Positions 57,430-64,000 of a stretch of 64,000 nucleotides of DNA are shown one piece after another. The notes below the pieces were generated by a model. The model ran no database searches. It had not been told where the DNA came from and saw nothing but the letters and a program-made list of their open reading frames with translations. Each line of letters opens with the position of its first letter. Within the stretch, counting starts at the first letter, position 1. The stretch is from Tetradesmus obliquus (lineage: Eukaryota; Chlorophyta; Chlorophyceae; Sphaeropleales; Scenedesmaceae): assembly GCA_030272155.1 (NCBI GenBank), contig CP126202.1:186001-250000 (forward strand), written 5' to 3'. A program made the translations under genes and the position numbers.

Positions 57430-60400
57430 ATGCTTCGTGTGTTCAGCGAGGGTTTGAAGCGCGTTGCAGGCTTTTTAGATGCTATGAGAGGCACAAACGG
57501 CACCAAAATCCGTGTGATTGACCGTGTCACATCATGGTACACTGAAGTTTGGTGCGGTGGCGTACTTGCAGCGTGACAACCCAGTCAGCACACCCGCATG
57601 TGCAGTCGTTCAGAATCCTGGACATGCATGTCCTGCGCTGCGTTGAAGTATCAGATGTGTCTTTTAACTTTGTTTGGGGTGACGAGAAGGCGGTGCGATG
57701 CAGCCATACCACTTGACCAGCTGGAGCCAAACCCTGCTGTTACAGAAGTTGATCGGAGCCTTCGCGGGTATTGCTGGCGCATTGGGTGCCTTCTGCACCA
57801 CATCATTATCAAATACTTCAGATTGGTAACATCGAGGCACATTTACCGCGTGTTGCTGTTCCGTGCGTGCGCGTGCTGTGCCACAGCAGCAGCACGGTAT
57901 GGATGCCGGCCTTGTCAAAATTGCAGAGCAGCTGAACTGCATTCACCAGTTTAGAAGCGATGATGTAGAGTTCTTTCAAGCAGAGCTTGAAGCTATCCCT
58001 GATAGTATCAGGGGCCTGACATGCAGCGCCAGGCACAAGTGCGATGCCTTGGCAAAGTGGTCGCAGCAGGGCCTGCTGCAGCATGCAGAAGAAGCATTCA
58101 GACAGCTGAAGCGAGAGATCTACATCAGCATATCAGCATCAATACAAGTAGGTCACAACCATGCGTGACAACACACTTAACTGTGTTAGTCCATTCTGCT
58201 GCCTCACCGCAACACACCCAACATGGCAGCATAGCGTCATGCATTGCGCTGTGTTTGACACTGCCTTGGAGATCACATAGCAGAGGCACCCCCTGCTGCT
58301 GAAAGCTATGGAGCATCTAGTTTGCCGCAGTGCTCGTTGCGTTGCACCTGCCTACATTCTGCTCTGCGATGAGTCACTCCTGCATCAGTTGAGGCACTTG
58401 CTCGTAACGCTGCATCTACACAGCCCCCAAAATCACGTGCAGAAGCTGCAGCAGCAACAACAGCAGCAGCAGCAGGCACACCTGCTGGAGAGCTACAGCC
58501 GCTGCAGGGCCAGCCCATGCTGCTGGCTGATCCGACACCAAGCACAGCAGCAGCAGCAGCAGCAGCAGCAAACGGTGTGGTCCCTTCCCTTGACTCACAG
58601 GCGGCAGCAGCTGAAACAGCAGCAGCAGCAGCAGCAGCAGCGACAGGAGCAGGAACAGGAGCAGCGGCAGCAGGAGCAGCAGCAGCGGCAGGAGCAGGAG
58701 CAGTGGCAGCAGGAGCAGCAGCAGCAGCAGAGGCAGGAGCAGGAGCAGCGGCAGCAGCAGCAGCAGCAGCAGCGGCAGGAGCAGGAGCAGCGGCAGCAGG
58801 AGCAGCAGCAGCAGCAGTGGCAGGAGCAGGAGCAGTGGCATCAGATGATGCAGCTCTGCTGCAGCCGCTGACAGCTGAGCCGCTGTTTGAGGCAGCAAGG
58901 CAGCACCGCCTAGCGCACTCCATTCCACTGCTGCAGCAGTATGGGTGCGCTGCATCGCTGGTTGTGGCTGTACCCTTGCATAGCTTGTGTGCACTGCCTG
59001 CAGCATGCAACGTCCCACTGTGATGTGCACTGCATGCAGGCCGATCTCATGGTGTTGTTGAAGGCAACCAGCAAATGCAATGCAAGATTTTATCGTGCAA
59101 TCCGTCTTCATGTAGTTTGTCATTGGTGCACCTGGGTTGCCTTTTATGATGGCATGTGCCCGTCCTGTTATTACTCAGGAAACACAACTGCACACGCCAA
59201 TAAATGGGTTCGCCCCTTTGCATTACTTGTGGCTGCAGTGATGAGCGCTACCGGGCCACTGTGGACGAGATGCCCTTCCAAAAGCTAGGCATCAGCTTCA
59301 TCAGAGACAGGCAGCAAAACCCGCAGCGGCTGCTGCTGAAGATTGACGGGCAGGACAGCTTGGTGCAGGTGGGCCGGCCGCGGTTGTATTCCCAGCTGTC
59401 TTGCCACTTGCGTCCCCGGTTTGCATGCAGCCACTAGTAGCTTATCTCGGCTGACGCTGCCTGCAATTCCCGTGCTGCTGCAACAGTAGTGAAGATTCAC
59501 CTGAGCTGAAACCGCTGCTGCTGCAGATGCCGCGTGGGGCGCTGCTGTTTGATGAAATGGGGCTGGGCAAGACCATCCAGGGCATTGGCAGCGTCCTGGC
59601 CACGCCAAGGCTGCCAGGTATGCGACTGATCTGTGCACCCTTCAAAAGCTTGCAAGCCTGCAGCACTGCAGAGCTGGTGCTGATCTGCTGTCAGCAAGAC
59701 CGCGATGCGCTGAAGCCGCGTCCAGCGCTTCTTTTCATTCTGGCACTGCTGCGCGGCATCCGGCTGTTTTCACAGCACATTGTTGAGGGTTTGCAGTAGC
59801 GACAAATGTTGGATTTGTACTTGGCTTTGTAATAAATCGCCTACAATGCACGCGCCAAGTAGCAGCTGCTGCACATGCAGAGACTCATGGTATGCAGTAT
59901 GTGCCTGCTGTGCAGAACCACAGCACAGTGTGTAGGGTGCATCGTAGTTGCAAACCGTGGTGCGGTGCTCCCCTGATGCTGTGCCTGCCTAGCAATGTTG
60001 TCACCTGCAGTTGCTGGCTTGCAGCACTTGCGTTGAGCTTTGTAACAAATGGCCTACACATGTACACGCCAAGTGATGGAGCACTTCACTGACGCCAGCC
60101 GCTGCCGCCGCCGCCATTGCTGCTGCTGCTGCTGCTTCAGGCCAAGGTGGTGCTCTGCTGGTGGTGCACGCTGCCCTTGCTGGGCAGATGATGGCTGAGA
60201 TCACCCTGCACAGCAACCTGACGGTGCTGCATTACACCGGCATTGGGCGGCACAGCCTGCCACAGTGCGTGAGCTGGTCGGTCTAAAGCCTGCACATGCC
60301 TTGCCTGCTGCACGATGTATGTTGAGCAGCGGAGCATGCTTGCACTGCACGCGTGAGTTGGCTGTTGTACGGCTTGCACATGCCTTGCCAGGTGCAAGTT

Positions 60401-60843
60401 GTATGTTGCGCGCTTCAGCATGCTTGCACTGCCCGATTACTGCGAGTACTACCAGGCACAGGAGCCAGCAAGCCACAATAAGCCATCATGAATCAGTGGC
60501 ATGTATCAGTATGTTCAGTATAACCAGTATGTATCAGTGTGTATTAGTATGTATAGGTATGTTCAGCAGCGTGCTAGGCCCTTGCGCTCTGCTGCTGCGC
60601 GACAATGCGGCTTCCAAGGACATGATGTACGACATTCATGCATTTTTCTGCGCCTGCTGTGCCGCCTGCGCAGGAGTGTTGACAGCTTCTCATATGACAG
60701 CAAGGGCCACAGTTTCAGAAAGCTGAGCAGCCTGGCCCTGACAGAGGCCCACAAGCAGCAGCAGGAGGGGCAGAGGAGCAAGAGGCGCAGGTGAGCACAT
60801 GTGGCAGAAGGCAGCAGCAGCAGCAGGAAGCAGCAGCAGCAGG

Positions 60844-60894
<51 letters not shown>

Positions 60895-61743
60895 GAGGCG
60901 CAGGTGAGCAGCATGTGCCTTAAGGTAGCAGCAGGTGACAGTGGGATGGCTTTCACGTGGGTTGCGGCGCGCCTGTCTGCGGGCGACAACATAACAGTTG
61001 AGCAGATAACGGCTGAGCAGGGTGGCGTGCGCATACACCGCGATGTGGCGTCGGCGTTGTGTGCAGCGATTGTCGCAAATCCTTTGGACGTTGCTGCTGC
61101 TGCTGCTGCTGCTCCTCTGATTGGCCTTGCAGGGTTTCGCAGGCATCAGCAGCAGCTGCTGCTGCTGTGCTGCTGCCTGCCTTTGGCAGCCTGGCAGAGC
61201 AGTTCAGGCACCTGCTGCTCAAGTATGATGTGGTGATGATGAGCGCGGCAGATGCGGAGGTGTGTGGCTTTGCAAGGCAGCCTGCCCTGCAGCGCAAACA
61301 TGCTGTGTATACTCGAGCGTCTTTGGGCATTACACAGGGCAGCAAATTGTGTGGCTGTGTTGGTTGATGAGCTGTGCGTTCCATTGGATGGGAAGACAAC
61401 TCACATCCACATGCAGTCTACCAATGTCTGGCCTGGTCCAGGCACAACAACAAAGATGCTTCTTCAACTGCATCAATAACTGTAATGCTGCCGACTGCAG
61501 CTGGAGTCCCGCTATATGGCTGAAGACAGGCGCAGCAGCAGCAGGGCAGGCAGCAGCGCCGCTGCTGCAGCTGCTGGTAGCTACATGCAGAGCCCGCTGC
61601 TGAAGGTGAGCTGGTTGTGCTGTGTTGCATCCCTTCAAAGCAGATGCACTGTGTGCTTCATGTTCTCACATGCACCCTGCCTTACCTCCAACTGCCACTG
61701 CAGCTCTGCCTGTTGTTAGCGCTCATGGCCGCGTGCTGTTGAC

Positions 61744-61783
<40 letters not shown>

Positions 61784-64000
61784 AGATTGAATTCACGCAG
61801 CTGATAGTGGATGAGTGCCAGCAGCTCGGCAGCCCCAACTCGGCGCTGTGCAGGCTCTTGCGTGCAGTCAAAGCGCAGCAGCGCCTGCTGATGTCAGGTG
61901 GGGGCGCCAGCATGCTTGTTGCAGCCTGTGTGCAGCCGATTGGTGTTTGGCTAGAAGCCCGAGGCCAGCAGCTGCACGCAAACAATTGGCAAGGCAATGA
62001 AGCATATGCCATGCATGGCTACTGCATGCATGGTCACATGCGCATGCGACACCAAGTGGTTCACCAGCACAATGCAACGGCAGCGTTGCATGCAGGATGA
62101 ACAGCACCGCTCAGGTCCTCGTCTACCTGTGCTACATCGTGAGCTGCATGTGCATCACCCTGCAAGCTGCATGCCAGCTACAGCTCCGACGTTTTCCCTT
62201 CTCGCAGGTACGCCCTTCCCTGCTGGACGCGAGGCAGCTCTTCTGAAGTCTGTGCTGCAGCTGCTGTTCAGTGGTACAACTGGCCAGCCTGCCGCTGCTG
62301 CTGGCACATCTGCAGCAGCAGCAGCAGCAGCTGCTGCTGCTGCTGCACCCCTGCAGCCTGGGTGGATTGGCAGGCTGGTGGACCGGGCTATGCAGTGCCG
62401 CAACATCACTGCAGCATCAGAGGCGCAGCAGGTAAGCAGTCCAGCAGGCAGTGTGACATCTGCATACACCAGCTCTACATGGCACATAATCCGTGTTGCC
62501 GCAAGAAGGACCAGGTTGCATGGAGTCGCTAGGCAGGTCAAGCGTGCCTGAGCTGCAGCAGCCAAGCTTGCATGAAGATGAAGACGAGGCAATGCCAACA
62601 CTCGCATGAGATAGCTTCTGGCGGGCCGGTGGGATGAGCTACAGAGTATTCACAAGTTTCTGCGGCGCTGAAACTGCATGGTGCTGCCACTGGCGCTGCG
62701 CCTGCTGCAGGTGCTGAAACAGGTGCTGGCTGTGCTGATGATCCGCCGCACACGTGACGAGGTGGCGGCTGAGCACTACACCATCCCTCCACAGCGCCAC
62801 AGCGTGGTGGAGGTGGCGCAGCGGCACTGCGATGCTTTCATGACGAGGCAGCTGCAGAAGACGGCTCGACAGGTGGGTGATTTCCCGCACTGCAAAGGCT
62901 CCTGTACGCGATGCACAGACATGCGCTGAACGCAGCGAAACACTTTGTTGCTGATATGGTTGCAGACCGTGCGTTCACCCTGTCGTGGCTCATACCGTTT
63001 AAGAAGGTGCCAAGAAACGTTTTTAACTGCAACCTCTCCAACATGAGTGTACTTGACGACGTGAGGTAGGTGAAGCACGTTTTGCGTAACAGTGGTGGCA
63101 GGCAGCTCACACGCTGGCTGCTTGCTGCATCTCAGCACAACACCTTTCAGCTGAGTCGACACGGGCGGTTTGTTTCAACATGGTGATGCGAACCTGTTGC
63201 TGTTTCTACTACTAAGACAATCTTGGCATCGATGCCCCTCACTGTCGTTGCCACTAGGCGTTTGGGGAGGTGGCTGTTGGCGAGGAGCTGCCTGCCAAAA
63301 CTGCACAGACTCTGTTTGACCGGCTGGTGGGAGCCAGCCTTCACCCGCAGGTGAGAGGGGCGCTGCTGCCCCAATCAGCTCCAATCAACTGTGCTATCTT
63401 CAGGCAAGAGTTGTAGTTGATCTTGCCAGTTGGAGGCATGCATCCGAGGGTAGTTCTGGAATCTACATGTCATAAGCTTTCCAAAACTACCTGATCACAG
63501 CTGACATGGCTTGCACCATCTGTCAGCTCACGCAAGGCATCAGCTGCTGACACGTGAAGCTGTGCACTGTGTGCATGTCAGGCAGTGTGTGCGGGTGCAA
63601 GCAGCGTCACACAGTGTGATGCTGAGGCATGTATCCCCCAGCACGGTTGTGGCGCTCACAGAAGGTGCAACTTGCACGTTTGAAACTTGCCAGCGACCAT
63701 CGGTGCAGACCAAGAGGCGTGTGCAGCAGCTCTGGCGGTCGGCTTCTGCACACAGCGCTGCCTGTAAGTTTTCTACAATGAATTTTACATACTGCATGTT
63801 ATGCTGATGTGTGGCTGTGTGCAGATTGACCGCTGCCTTACGGGCGGCGAGCAGACGCTGGACAGGTTTGGGCTCTTCACTGACCCGCATGTGTGGCTGA
63901 GGAACAACTACAACATGAGAGATGTGCAGCCACAGGTTGGTGCACGGACACATTTGGACCTCCAACTGTGCCTGTATCAACCCTGCCATGCGACCACTGC
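57430..64000 (+). CDS. SHPRH/RAD5-type SNF2 helicase (N-terminal part, continues past window)
   Basis: Chromatin- or DNA-repair-type SNF2 ATPase. Clear exons: about 57900-58147, 58396-58944, 59239-59368, 59527-59617, 60141-60268, 60674-60790, 61190-61258, 61500-61606, 61786-61897, 62208-62431, 62711-62872, 63258-63350, 63825-63935. Motif I is DEMGLGKTIQ; motif Ia ALLVVHAALAGQMMAEI; then LLKYDVVMMSAAD; YMQSPLLK/IEFTQLIVDECQ (motif II, DECQ, close to the DEAQ of SHPRH); MSG/TPFPAG (motif III); VLMIRRTRDEV and IPPQ; FDRLVGASLHPQ. The PSPL-then-DE.Q layout is typical of SHPRH, which is also an E3 ligase; its RING would lie beyond the window. The start is uncertain: an ATG at 57430 gives MLRVFSEGLKRVAGFLDAMR, but the first exons are not resolved. 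The exon at 58396 encodes long Ala/Gly low complexity. Confidence 0.82.
58440..58860 (+). repeat. Low-complexity minisatellite in the helicase gene
   Basis: Imperfect units of GCAGGAGCAGGAGCAG and CAG/CGG triplets. In the coding frame they give Ala/Gly runs ([18 protein letters not shown]), in the other frames poly-Gln/Glu or Ser. The frame choice rests on the conserved flanks (LLADPTPSTAAA before, LLQPLTAEPLFEAARQHR after). Confidence 0.85.
60268..60432 (+). repeat. Tandem duplication after a helicase donor
   Basis: A unit of about 83 bp starting at the donor (CGTGAG.TGG, GCACATGCCTTGCC, AGCATGCTTGCACTGC) is present twice, at about 60266-60350 and 60351-60432. The second copy carries another GTGAG, so it is a donor-spanning duplication. 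Confidence 0.85.
60778..60912 (+). repeat. Donor echo bracketing a CAG run in the helicase gene
   Basis: AAGAGGCGCAGGTGAGCA occurs at the exon end (60778-60797) and again at 60893-60910. The two copies are separated by about 30 CAG units with GAA interruptions. Either donor could be used; choosing the second adds a Gln/Ala/Ser-rich insert. Confidence 0.85.
61744..61785 (+). repeat. CTG run forming an intron acceptor
   Basis: Thirteen or so CTG units run straight into TGCAG and the exon that encodes the DECQ motif. The triplet run takes the place of a normal polypyrimidine tract. Confidence 0.85.

Overview
This is nuclear DNA from a eukaryote, most likely a chlorophyte green alga; a Sphaeropleales (Scenedesmus-like) origin is my guess from base composition and gene style. 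It has large intron-rich genes, GT-AG introns, CAG/CTG triplet runs everywhere, poly-Gln, poly-Ala and poly-Ser tracts inside proteins, and eukaryote-only proteins (PRP19, SWC5/CFDP1, importin-11, an SHPRH-like helicase). There are no operons, phage genes or CRISPR arrays. I rebuilt exon chains by hand from splice sites and reading-frame continuity. Seven chains close in frame, and PRP19 closes in frame as far as the window edge. || Layout from left to right: PRP19 (minus, 3' part cut by the window start); CFDP1/SWC5 (plus), divergent from PRP19; a secreted protein with about ten Kazal-like inhibitor domains (minus); a leucine-rich-repeat protein (minus); a second secreted Kazal protein with six domains and a GPI-type tail (minus); a large inverted duplication at about 29.85-39.14 kb carrying two head-to-head copies of an unrecognised Cys-rich secreted protein; importin-11 (minus, 14 exons over 11.8 kb); a bZIP-like transcription factor (minus); a DUF1232 membrane protein (minus); and an SHPRH/RAD5-type SNF2 helicase (plus, running off the right end). 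Nuclear functions (splicing, histone exchange, nuclear import, transcription, chromatin remodelling) lie beside secreted or surface proteins, with no obvious shared pathway except the two Kazal inhibitors. || Two observations stand out. (1) Introns of nearly every gene are packed with partial copies of the exon edges next to them ('splice-junction echoes'). In every case I checked, copies of an exon's 5' edge with its AG acceptor lie upstream of that exon, and copies of its 3' edge with its GT donor lie downstream. This fits repeated tandem duplication across splice junctions, tolerated because splicing skips the extra copy. (2) The 9.3-kb inverted duplication has an almost identical inner palindrome of about 0.7 kb per arm, flanked by strongly diverged gene copies. 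Its left arm ends in a truncated copy of the importin-11 3' end, which marks the original duplication breakpoint.
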